Origin: Fischerella muscicola PCC 7414
Lineage (GTDB): Bacteria > Cyanobacteriota > Cyanobacteriia > Cyanobacteriales > Nostocaceae
DNA: 64,000 nt
Reading direction: 5' to 3'
Assembly: GCF_000317205.1 (NCBI RefSeq)
Contig: NZ_AJLK01000151.1
Coordinates: 33,336 to 97,335, forward strand
A program made the translations under genes and the position numbers. Position 1 is the first letter of the stretch; the number at the start of each line of letters is the position of its first letter. This document shows, one piece after another, positions 54,703-63,546 of this stretch. A model generated the notes under the pieces. The model was not told the origin of the DNA and did not search any database. It saw only the letters and a list, made by a program, of their open reading frames with translations.

Positions 54703-55174
54703 TCGTGCAATTATTAATTCTTCACCGTTGATTGTGCTTTTAAAAAGTCAACAAGCGCAATTAATTCCACAATTATTCACAGAAATCTTAGTTCCATCGG
54801 GTGTTTTTGAAGAAGTCACCACAAAAGATGATGTAGCATCAACGCAATTACCTAGTATCTCTTGGATACAAATAGTAGAAGTTAATACTATTGCACCTGA
54901 AGTAGCAGCTTGGGATTTGGGAAAAGGAGAATCACAAGTATTGAGTTTGGCACTAAAAAATTCAGATTGTGCGGCTATTGTTGACGATAGGGCAGCACGG
55001 CGTTGTGGTCAAGCTTTAGGTGTTAGGACTATTGGGACAGGAGGTTTGCTGATATTAGCAAAAAGACGTGGACTGATCCCCAGCATATCTCCTGGTATTC
55101 AAGCTTTGCGTGACGCTGGGTTGTGGTTATCCGATACTTTGGTTAATTTATTGAAACAACAAGCTGGGGAATAG
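54692..55174 (+). CDS. PIN-domain toxin (DUF3368)
   Basis: A 160-residue PIN-domain protein of the DUF3368 type. It starts INRAIINSSPLIVLLKSQQA (Asn in place of the first Asp, usual for this subfamily). It has WDLGKGESQVLSLAL with the middle acidic residue and CAAIVDDRAARRCGQALGVR with the Asp-Asp pair, then GTGGLLILAKRRGLIP. It is a presumed RNase toxin held by the UPF0175 protein encoded just upstream. The pair is cargo inserted into the DISARM locus, where it could stabilise the locus or add abortive infection (inference). Confidence 0.88.
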   Translation: MSINRAIINSSPLIVLLKSQQAQLIPQLFTEILVPSGVFEEVTTKDDVASTQLPSISWIQIVEVNTIAPEVAAWDLGKGESQVLSLALKNSDCAAIVDDRAARRCGQALGVRTIGTGGLLILAKRRGLIPSISPGIQALRDAGLWLSDTLVNLLKQQAGE

Positions 55175-55217
55175 GGAATGGGTAATTGGTGATTGGTAAT
55201 GGGTAATGGGTAATGGA
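55166..55217. repeat. GGGAATA / GGGTAAT heptamer repeat
   Basis: A run of GGGAATA-, GGTGATT- and GGGTAAT-type heptamers begins at the end of the PIN gene. TAATGGG is repeated three times near 55198-55215. It marks the right edge of the TA/Rpn cargo. Confidence 0.75.
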
Positions 55218-55292
55218 GAAGTATATAACTAACCAGTTTCAGTTTTATTTTATACAATGAATTTAAGCCTTGTATAGAAATAGCCATTTACC

Positions 55293-57419
55293 ATGACCTT
55301 CGAGATCATCCACAAACCCACCTTCACTAACCAACTCTTGGCTATTCCTAAAGAGTATGTAGTGCAAATCTTAGAGAAAATCGAAGTATTGCGCGATGAT
55401 CCCAAACCCCACGGTAATTTAAAGAAGAAACTACACGGCTATAAGGGTGATGTCTATCGCCTACGTTCAGGAGACTATCGCATAATTTATACTTTTGGCG
55501 ATAAATGGGTAGCCTTGCTGGGTGTTGATGCTCGTAAAGATATATACAAAGGTGATAAGCTCGTTGCTGAAACAACTGATATCGATATCAGCAACCTACC
55601 AGATGTAGAAGCAATGCTGACCGTTAAACCAACTTATACCCCAAGCTTTGCTTTACCTAATGTCTCCAGCACAGAAACGCCGCTACCTGTGGAAATTACA
55701 GAAGATTTGCTTCGTAGGTTGCGAGTACCGGAAGAATATTGGTCAACATTAACTGCTTGTCGGACATTAGATGATTTGATGGCAGTCAATTTACCCGGTA
55801 AATGGTGCGATACTCCTACGGAGTCGATTATCGAACGCATTTTTGATTGTATTGCTGAACCCAATTTTGACCAAGTTCTTAATCAACCCAGCTTTGTTAC
55901 AGGTAGCACCGATGATTTACTGCGCTTCACTGAAGGTGAGTTGCTGGGATTTTTGCTGAAACTCAACCCTGAACAAGAGAAATTTGTCAGTTGGGCAATT
56001 AATGCCAGTGGCCCTACCCTATTAAAAGGTGGCCCCGGTACAGGTAAAAGTACCGTCGCACTTTACCGTGTTCGTGCGTTACTAGAAACACTTCAAGCCA
56101 ACGGGGTCGAAAAACCCAAGATATTATTCACAACCTATACAAATGCGCTAGTTGCGTTTTCTCAACAACTTTTAGCAAGTCTCTTAGGCGAAGACATCCG
56201 GTATGTTGAGGTAAAAACTGCCGATGCCATAATAGCTTCAATAATTTCCCAAAGCACCGGAAAACCCAATATTGCTTCTGGTGAAGTTCTGCGAAGAACC
56301 ATGAAGCAGGCGTTAAATAATACTATTGATTCTCTCGAAGGCAATCTACTACAACGTCAAGCCCAAGAACAAACGTTAAAACGCCTAAGCATCGATTATT
56401 TAATTGATGAAATCGGTACAGTTATCGAAGCACGCGAACTCAAAACCCTCGATGCTTACCAAGCAACACCACGAAACGGTAGAACAATTTCTCTTAATAA
56501 AACACAACGTCAAGCAATCTGGCATCTGCGTCAACAATTCTACCAGCTGCTAGAAAAACAAGAACTCGAAACTTGGCAGCAACTCCGTACCCGTGCTTTG
56601 TCAACATTGCAGGAGATGGATAACCCGCCAATTTATGATGCGGTAGTGATTGATGAAGCCCAAGATTTAGACCCCAACACTTTGCGTATCCTCACCCGGC
56701 TTTGCCGTTACCCTAACCGTCTGTTTATTACCGCCGATGCTAATCAATCCATATATGGTAGTAGCTTCCGATGGACTGACGTTAGCCAAGACTTGAAATT
56801 TGTTGGACGCACAGGAGTATTGCGTGTTAACCACCGCACTACCCGCGAAATTAACGAAGCGGCGATTTTGTACTTGACTAACGGTGCATTGGATGAAATT
56901 GAAAATACACGGGACTATATTCACAATGGCCCACCGCCGGCTGTCCGTGCTGTAAACAATCCTGGGGATGAAGCAGAATTGCTGGTACGCTTTTGTAAAA
57001 GTGCTGCCCGTGAATTTCGCTTGGGTATTAACGCTTGTGCGGTAATTGTGCCAACAGAGAGTGTTGGTACAAAAATAGCTGCTCAACTTTCATACTTAGG
57101 CTTAGAAGCGCATTTCATGACGAGCAAAGACTTAGATTTAAATAAACAAGGTGTTAAGGTTATTACGCTGAAAGCTGCCAAGGGGTTAGAATTTCCTATC
57201 GTAGCGTTAGCCGGATTTTTGGATTCACCCTATCCGACAATTGCCAAAGGCACACCGGAGGATGAAGTTCTAGAAATTTTGGCACGCGAACGCCGTACTT
57301 TGTTTGTTGGTATGACTCGTGCTATGAGGGCATTACTCATTATTGTTCCTGCAAGCAAATCCCCTGTTCTCCTCGAAAACTTTGATTCTCAATTATGGAA
57401 TTTAGGGAATAGGGAATAG
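55293..57419 (+). CDS. RelE-like domain fused to UvrD/Rep-type helicase
   Basis: A 708-residue fusion. Residues 1-88 form a RelE/ParE toxin-like domain (TFEIIHKPTFTNQLLAIPKE, LHGYKGDVYRLRSGDYRIIY). After a linker of about 120 residues comes an SF1 helicase: Walker A GGPGTGKS (246-253), VVIDEAQDLDP, LFITADANQSIYGSSFRWTD, RVNHRTTREIN, LKAAKGLEFPIVALAGF and RRTLFVGMTRAM. All helicase motifs are intact. It lies between the TA cargo and drmA, in the direction of the DISARM operon. Whether it serves DISARM or is separate cargo is open. Confidence 0.9.
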   Translation: MTFEIIHKPTFTNQLLAIPKEYVVQILEKIEVLRDDPKPHGNLKKKLHGYKGDVYRLRSGDYRIIYTFGDKWVALLGVDARKDIYKGDKLVAETTDIDISNLPDVEAMLTVKPTYTPSFALPNVSSTETPLPVEITEDLLRRLRVPEEYWSTLTACRTLDDLMAVNLPGKWCDTPTESIIERIFDCIAEPNFDQVLNQPSFVTGSTDDLLRFTEGELLGFLLKLNPEQEKFVSWAINASGPTLLKGGPGTGKSTVALYRVRALLETLQANGVEKPKILFTTYTNALVAFSQQLLASLLGEDIRYVEVKTADAIIASIISQSTGKPNIASGEVLRRTMKQALNNTIDSLEGNLLQRQAQEQTLKRLSIDYLIDEIGTVIEARELKTLDAYQATPRNGRTISLNKTQRQAIWHLRQQFYQLLEKQELETWQQLRTRALSTLQEMDNPPIYDAVVIDEAQDLDPNTLRILTRLCRYPNRLFITADANQSIYGSSFRWTDVSQDLKFVGRTGVLRVNHRTTREINEAAILYLTNGALDEIENTRDYIHNGPPPAVRAVNNPGDEAELLVRFCKSAAREFRLGINACAVIVPTESVGTKIAAQLSYLGLEAHFMTSKDLDLNKQGVKVITLKAAKGLEFPIVALAGFLDSPYPTIAKGTPEDEVLEILARERRTLFVGMTRAMRALLIIVPASKSPVLLENFDSQLWNLGNRE

Positions 57420-57467
57420 GGAGAAAACTAACTACTAATTACTAATTACTAATTACTAACAACTAAC
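57405..57467. repeat. GGGAATA and ACTAATT heptamer repeats before drmA
   Basis: GGGAATA occurs twice at 57405-57418, overlapping the end of the RelE-UvrD gene. ACTAATT occurs three times in tandem at 57434-57454 with flanking ACTAAC units. The block ends three bases before the drmA ATG. Confidence 0.8.
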
Positions 57468-57469
57468 GA

Positions 57470-60400
57470 ATGATTATCCAGCTACCTTCCGTACTTCCAG
57501 GTGAATTAGATTTACTAGATATCAACAAACAACTGCGGGAACATAAAATTCAGCTTGATTGGAGTGCGGTAGTGTCTGCACCGGAGCCTCAACTGGCGAT
57601 TTTGCTCCAAGGACTCGACCTGACAAATGATGCAGATTGGTTGGGAGTTGAGGGTGCGATCGCTGATAATGTAGCTGCTGGCATTCTGCGTTATTTTGCA
57701 CAGCACAAGCAACAAGCAAAGAAATCGCGTGCCAAGAAAAAGCCACAAGAAACCAAAGTTACACCACAAGTGTGGACGCAGGGGAATTTATTAGAGACAC
57801 AATTTGTTCCCTCTCAAAACGAAGGTCAATTATTAAAAGAACAATTTATACCTGCTAGTAATAATTTAGTTGTTGAAGACCAGCCAGAAACAATAGAAGC
57901 TGAAGTTTCCAACATTCTTGAATCAAAGATACCTACGCCCTATGAAATCCGTGATGAATTAGAAAAGGCAGTATTGGCAGATTTACTGGGGCCTGCGGGT
58001 GGCGAGGAAGAAGAGGTAGATGAGGATAGTGTAAGCGATCGCTATCTTGTAGGGTTACTCGCACCACTACAACGCAGCATGAGTGCTGGGACTATTAATA
58101 AATCGGCTGTTGCTGGTAGCCTAGCGTCTCCTAGAAAAGGAACGGAAGTCACAGCACCTGTCAATTCCGAACTGCCAAACCCAGAAACCGAAATACAAGA
58201 CGAACCCTTCAGAGAAGTTGACTGCCAACAACCAGAAAATCTCGATGAATTAGCTGTAGTTGGCAAAGGTACTGCGGAGGAAGGCACGACCGAAGTTAGT
58301 GTACCACCTGCTGAAACCATGTTTCCCTCTTCCTTCGGTATGACTTTCTGTGTTAGTGGTACAGCTAAAAAATTACAAATTAACGCAGGTTGGGGGCAAT
58401 ATAAACGCGAAAAAAGCGAAACTATTACTAAAAAAGATGACACACCCAAAATGGTGTGGAAACGCCAACAAATTCGAGAAAATTCACCTCCCATTTCTTT
58501 AGTTGAGGGAGACATTGCTACTTGGATAGTGCATCCTGATTATCCTCAAGTTTATGTCCAAGGAAAAATTCGCCAACAAATTAACGGAGATTGGATTGTT
58601 AGCTTGTTTTTAATTAACGGACAAAAAGAACCCGCCAAGTTACGTGATGAAGCGTGGTTATTTCAACCAGAATTAAGCGTACAATCAGCAGATCCTCAAT
58701 ATTACGACATTTTTCTCAAACGCAAGGAACCGCGTCAGGCAGGTAAGCTTGACCCGGTGATTTATGCTGAAGAAAAAGCAATGTCAATGCTTTATCGTAA
58801 ACAAGTAGAATTCGCCATTGGTCATGGGGTAAGTGTCCACGCCGAAACAGCACAAAACACTAAAGAACGTGCTGTTAAATTATCTACCAGTGTAGTACCT
58901 GTATACGAAGTTCCCAAAACCTCTCCACCTCAAGCAGATGAAATCCCTGAATTAGCGGGACTGGTTTTAGATATGAAGGAATTGGGGGAAACTGCTACCC
59001 CAGATTTTATCAGTAAACTAAATCCCCTGGTCACAGCTTACACAGTCTGGATTCAACAACAAGCACAACGCATCTCTGACCCGAATGAAGGATTAGTGGA
59101 TTACCAAGATGTTGCAAAAGAAGCGATTAAAAAATGCGATCGCACTCTGCAACGTATTCAAGAAGGTTTGACGCTGCTGCAAACTAACCCCCAAGCAGCT
59201 GAAGCTTTCCGATTTATGAATCAAGCCATGTACTTGCAGCGTCTTCGTTCCATTTACTCAGAACAAGTACGCCAAGGTAAAACACCAGATTTGGATAAAA
59301 TACCACTACCTACTTGGTTTCCCTTCCAGTTAGCCTTTATTTTACTGAATTTACCCAGCATAACCGATTTACACCATTGCGATCGCAGTCATGAAACCGA
59401 TGCTGTTGCAGATTTACTGTGGTTTCCCACTGGTGGTGGTAAAACCGAAGCTTACCTGGGTTTAACCGCATATACTATTGGACTGCGGAGGTTACAAGGG
59501 GTAATTGCAGGACGTTCCGGAGAATATGGCGTTGCAGTGCTGATGCGCTATACCCTACGCCTGCTTACCCTACAACAATTTCAACGCGCCACCGCCTTAA
59601 TTTGTGCTTGTGAATCTATCCGCCGAGACAACCCAGCTAAATGGGGCAACGAACCATTCCGTATCGGTTTATGGGTAGGTCAGCGTACTACCCCCAACCA
59701 CACTGACCAAAGCGAAGAATTTTGCAAGCAAGCGCGAGGACAGTACCAACAAAGTGCTAGCGGTTCCCCTCACCAACTCACAAATTGCCCGTGGTGCGGT
59801 TCTAAAATCGACCCAGGTAAAAATATTGAAGTCGAAGCTTTTAGTAAAGGTCGCGCCCGTACCCTAATATACTGTGGCGACTCTTTGGGGCGTTGCCTGT
59901 TTAGTAAAAAACAATCTTCAAACGAAGGTTTACCCATTCTCGTAGTTGATGAAGAAATTTACCGTCGCTTACCCACACTGCTAATTGCTACTGTAGATAA
60001 ATTTGCCCAGATGCCTTGGAAGGGCGAAATTCAAATGCTTTTTGGACAGGTAGACGGTTACTGTGAACGGCATGGGTTTCGGACTTCGGATATTGAAGAT
60101 ACTGATTCACATAAAAAAACTGCGTATTTACCCGCAGCTAAAACAATTCCTAGCAACGCCCTACGTCCACCCGATTTGATCATCCAAGATGAGTTGCACT
60201 TAATTAGTGGCCCCCTTGGTACATTAGTGGGACTTTATGAAACCGCAGTAGACCAGTTATGTTCCTGGGAAGTCGATGGACAAAAGGTTCGTCCCAAAGT
60301 TATAGCTTCTACCGCCACAATACGTCAGGCAGAAACTCAGATGCATAACCTTTTTCTGCGGAAAGTACAAGTGTTTCCACCGCAAGGCTTGGATGTAGGA

Positions 60401-61573
60401 GATAATTTCTTCTCACGCCAGCGAGAACCAAATGAGACTAATCCAGGACGGCGTTATGTCGGTATTTGTGCCACAGGGCGACGGTTAAAAGCTGCATTAA
60501 TTCGAGTTTATGTTGCTATCCTTGCGGCATCTCAAGACCTGTATGAAAATAAACAATATGGCAACCGTGTTGACCCCTGGATGACATTAGTTGGTTACTT
60601 CAACTCTATGCGGGAACTAGGAGGTATGCGACGCTTGGTAGATGATGACATCCGCATCCGCCTTGCCAAAATGGATAGCCGGGGACTAGCGAAACGCCTA
60701 CGAATTAACTTAGAAGAACTAACATCTCGTAAGGATTCCACCGATATTCCCGTAGTTCTAGATAGACTAGAAACATCCTTCGATCCAGTGCGAGAAGCAC
60801 AAATCAAAGCCAAACGCAAAGCTGGGGAAAAAGTCGAGCAGCTTGAACCACTGGATGTTTTACTTGCTACTAATATGATTTCCGTAGGTGTAGACGTGAA
60901 ACGTTTGGGGGTGATGGCAGTTACAGGTCAGCCAAAAAATACCGCCGAGTATATTCAAGCCACCAGCCGTGTCGGACGGACATTCCCTGGTATCGTATTT
61001 ACAGTTTACAACTGGGCGCGTCCTAGAGATTTATCACACTACGAACGTTTTGAGCATTATCACGCTACATTTTATCAACACGTAGAAGCGTTATCTTTGA
61101 CTCCCTTTGCGCCTCGTGCCATTGACAGGGGATTAGCTGCATTGTTTATATCCCTTGTGCGTTTAGCGGGTAGAGAATTTAACGGTAACAGCCAAGCAGG
61201 ACGAATTGAACGCAACCATCCTTATATACAATCTGCCATTAATACAATTTGCGATCGCGCTAATTTAATTGCAGGTACGGAAACCCAAAAACTTGTTAAA
61301 CAAGCCCTGGAAGCTAAGTTAGATGTCTGGCTAAGTAAAGCACAAAACTTGATTGGGGGCGGTACTCTCAAATATCAAACAGACAAGCGCGATGGTTTGA
61401 CCATTGAATTATTAGAGTCGGCAGGTCAAGGAATTTGGCAGGACTTTACTTGTTTAAACTCCCTACGAAATGTCGAACCGACAGTGGGCTTAATTTTTCA
61501 AGACCAAGTGCCGGATGATGACTTTAGTCGCTTGCCTCAACCAATGAAAGAAGAGGTAATCGGTAATGGGTAA
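57470..61573 (+). CDS. drmA: DISARM helicase DrmA
   Basis: A 1367-residue helicase. The N-terminal 640 residues include a low-complexity linker and beta-rich parts. The helicase core has FPTGGGKTEAYLGL (F652-T659 and onward), LIIQDELHLISGPLG (D907-E908), PKVIASTATIRQAE, LLATNMISVGVDVKRLG and AEYIQATSRVGRTFPG. A CPWCGSK pair may bind zinc. The order drmA-drmB-drmC and the QDELHLISGPLG box are typical of DISARM. With DrmB it forms the core complex that acts on unmodified phage DNA. Confidence 0.93.
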   Translation: MIIQLPSVLPGELDLLDINKQLREHKIQLDWSAVVSAPEPQLAILLQGLDLTNDADWLGVEGAIADNVAAGILRYFAQHKQQAKKSRAKKKPQETKVTPQVWTQGNLLETQFVPSQNEGQLLKEQFIPASNNLVVEDQPETIEAEVSNILESKIPTPYEIRDELEKAVLADLLGPAGGEEEEVDEDSVSDRYLVGLLAPLQRSMSAGTINKSAVAGSLASPRKGTEVTAPVNSELPNPETEIQDEPFREVDCQQPENLDELAVVGKGTAEEGTTEVSVPPAETMFPSSFGMTFCVSGTAKKLQINAGWGQYKREKSETITKKDDTPKMVWKRQQIRENSPPISLVEGDIATWIVHPDYPQVYVQGKIRQQINGDWIVSLFLINGQKEPAKLRDEAWLFQPELSVQSADPQYYDIFLKRKEPRQAGKLDPVIYAEEKAMSMLYRKQVEFAIGHGVSVHAETAQNTKERAVKLSTSVVPVYEVPKTSPPQADEIPELAGLVLDMKELGETATPDFISKLNPLVTAYTVWIQQQAQRISDPNEGLVDYQDVAKEAIKKCDRTLQRIQEGLTLLQTNPQAAEAFRFMNQAMYLQRLRSIYSEQVRQGKTPDLDKIPLPTWFPFQLAFILLNLPSITDLHHCDRSHETDAVADLLWFPTGGGKTEAYLGLTAYTIGLRRLQGVIAGRSGEYGVAVLMRYTLRLLTLQQFQRATALICACESIRRDNPAKWGNEPFRIGLWVGQRTTPNHTDQSEEFCKQARGQYQQSASGSPHQLTNCPWCGSKIDPGKNIEVEAFSKGRARTLIYCGDSLGRCLFSKKQSSNEGLPILVVDEEIYRRLPTLLIATVDKFAQMPWKGEIQMLFGQVDGYCERHGFRTSDIEDTDSHKKTAYLPAAKTIPSNALRPPDLIIQDELHLISGPLGTLVGLYETAVDQLCSWEVDGQKVRPKVIASTATIRQAETQMHNLFLRKVQVFPPQGLDVGDNFFSRQREPNETNPGRRYVGICATGRRLKAALIRVYVAILAASQDLYENKQYGNRVDPWMTLVGYFNSMRELGGMRRLVDDDIRIRLAKMDSRGLAKRLRINLEELTSRKDSTDIPVVLDRLETSFDPVREAQIKAKRKAGEKVEQLEPLDVLLATNMISVGVDVKRLGVMAVTGQPKNTAEYIQATSRVGRTFPGIVFTVYNWARPRDLSHYERFEHYHATFYQHVEALSLTPFAPRAIDRGLAALFISLVRLAGREFNGNSQAGRIERNHPYIQSAINTICDRANLIAGTETQKLVKQALEAKLDVWLSKAQNLIGGGTLKYQTDKRDGLTIELLESAGQGIWQDFTCLNSLRNVEPTVGLIFQDQVPDDDFSRLPQPMKEEVIGNG

Positions 61574-61658
61574 ACTTTCAATTACCAATTATCAATCACT
61601 AATCAGCAAACCCTAATCCCTGATTACCAATTACTAATCACTAATTACCCATTACCAA
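61573..61658. repeat. ATTACCA/ACTAATC-type heptamer repeats before drmB
   Basis: The 86 bases between drmA and drmB consist almost entirely of heptamer variants such as ATTACCA, ATCACTA, ATTACTA and ATTACCC. The block ends one base before the drmB ATG. It belongs to the same repeat class as at the other junctions. Confidence 0.7.
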
Positions 61659-61659
61659 A

Positions 61660-63546
61660 ATGAGCCAATCTAACTATAAATACAGAGTAGGTGAACTGCG
61701 ACCCAGCCAAATTTTATTTTCCTTTGGTGTAGGTGCTGTACTCGACCTGCCCAATCTTTCAGTTATGGTTATGGGTTTGGAAGACTGGAATACACAACAA
61801 GGGGTAGTTGAGTTGGGGGAACAACGTCTCCTTGCAGCTATTCGCCGTGAATTGGGTCAACAAGTTAAAAAACTACTTGCACCTCCAATACCTGCTGAGG
61901 ATGCTTCCTCCGGAAGCCCATTTGACGAATACGCCAGAACAGGAATTCCTGTTGCGCCCTTTCCTGGATGGATGGTATGCCCAAAATGTCGTTTGTTAGC
62001 ACCTTTATATCCTTATTTCCAACTTAAAGAAAATCCTTATCGTCCAGACCAAACCCGTTATGTTCATCTCAACTGTCCCAAAAGTCAAAAAAAAGACCCA
62101 ACAGCAATACCATCGCGCTTTCTCGTCTCTTGCGATCGCGGACATTTAGATGATTTTCCTTGGTTATATTTTGTTCATCGTGGCAATACAGCCTGCAAGG
62201 GTCCATTAAGGCTAGAGGAATACGGTGTATCTGGTTCCCCTTCAGATATTGTAGTTAAATGCAATGGCTGCAATAGTGAACGTCGATTGTCTGATGCCTT
62301 TGGTGAACTAGCCAAGAAAAATATGCCGCGTTGTCGCGGTCGTCATCCGCATTTACGCAATTTTGATGAAAGCTGTGATGAACAAATGAAAACCATTTTA
62401 TTGGGGGCATCTAATAGCTGGTTTCCAATTACACTCTCAGCTTTATCAATTCCCATAACTTCAAATCAATTAGAGCAGTTGGTTGAACAAAACTGGACTG
62501 TTTTAGGAAAAACTAATAACCTAAACGCCTTAGAAGTATTATTACAAGCGTTCTCCGCTATAGGACAACTTCAGGAATTATCTAAGTACAAAACTGATAG
62601 AATTTGGTCAGTAATTCAACAAAAACAACTTCAGCAGCAGAGCAATATTGATGATGAAAGTGCCAGAGATTTGAAAACACCTGAATGGCAAGTTTTTTCA
62701 TCTGCTGACCCAAATCTTAACACTCCAGATTTTCAGCTACGCCCTGTAAAACCACCATCCGGGTATGAAAATTACTTTTCGCAGGTAGTGTTAGTAGAAA
62801 GATTGCGAGAAGTGCGTGCCTTAATTGGTTTTACACGTATTCAATCCCCAGGGGACTTTATTGACTCTGGCGAAATTCTTACAGAACATAGAGTGCATTT
62901 AAGCCGCAGCAATCCTAAATGGGTACCAGCCAGTGAAGTCAAAGGCGAAGGTATTTTTATCCAGTTCCAAGAAACGACACTTCATCAATGGGAAAAAAAT
63001 CCAAAGTTACAAGATTATAAGCTTCAAGCTATCGATGCTCATAGAAACTGGTGTAGAGTCCGTTCTCTCGATCCAGACAAAATTCACTTTCCTGGTGTAC
63101 GCTACATTTTACTTCACTCCTTCGCTCATGCCCTAATGCGGCAAATGGCTCTTGAGTGTGGTTACAATGCTGCCAGTTTAAAAGAGCGAATCTATTCCAA
63201 ACGTCCAGAAGATGAAGGTGGGCCAATGGCAGGTATACTAATTTATACTGCCGCACCTGATAGCGAAGGTACTTTGGGTGGTTTAGTCAGTTTGGGAGAG
63301 CCTAAAACACTTGGATATCATATAGACCAAGCTTTAGAACAAATGCGCTTATGTGCTTCTGACCCATTGTGTGCAGAACATACCCCATTTAAAGGAGCTA
63401 CATCTTTGCATTGGGCAGCTTGCCATGCTTGTCTGTTTAGCCCAGAAACTTCTTGTGAACGCGGTAATAAATATCTTGATCGCGCAGTTTTGATTCCCAC
63501 TGTCTTAACTACAGATTTGGCATTCTTCCCAGAGGTAAAAGTGTGA
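61660..63546 (+). CDS. drmB: DISARM protein DrmB (DUF1998)
   Basis: A 628-residue protein. The N-terminal GELRPSQILFSFGVGAVLDL is characteristic of DrmB. Cysteine groups VCPKCRLL, NCPKSQKK, SCDRGHLDDFPW and VKCNGCNSERR suggest zinc sites. The C-terminal DUF1998 region has YILLHSFAHALMRQMALECG, GGLVSLGEPKTLGYHIDQAL and the Cys set around CASDPLC, WAACHACLF and ETSCERGN. It partners DrmA in the DISARM core. The stop overlaps the drmC start. Confidence 0.92.
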   Translation: MSQSNYKYRVGELRPSQILFSFGVGAVLDLPNLSVMVMGLEDWNTQQGVVELGEQRLLAAIRRELGQQVKKLLAPPIPAEDASSGSPFDEYARTGIPVAPFPGWMVCPKCRLLAPLYPYFQLKENPYRPDQTRYVHLNCPKSQKKDPTAIPSRFLVSCDRGHLDDFPWLYFVHRGNTACKGPLRLEEYGVSGSPSDIVVKCNGCNSERRLSDAFGELAKKNMPRCRGRHPHLRNFDESCDEQMKTILLGASNSWFPITLSALSIPITSNQLEQLVEQNWTVLGKTNNLNALEVLLQAFSAIGQLQELSKYKTDRIWSVIQQKQLQQQSNIDDESARDLKTPEWQVFSSADPNLNTPDFQLRPVKPPSGYENYFSQVVLVERLREVRALIGFTRIQSPGDFIDSGEILTEHRVHLSRSNPKWVPASEVKGEGIFIQFQETTLHQWEKNPKLQDYKLQAIDAHRNWCRVRSLDPDKIHFPGVRYILLHSFAHALMRQMALECGYNAASLKERIYSKRPEDEGGPMAGILIYTAAPDSEGTLGGLVSLGEPKTLGYHIDQALEQMRLCASDPLCAEHTPFKGATSLHWAACHACLFSPETSCERGNKYLDRAVLIPTVLTTDLAFFPEVKV

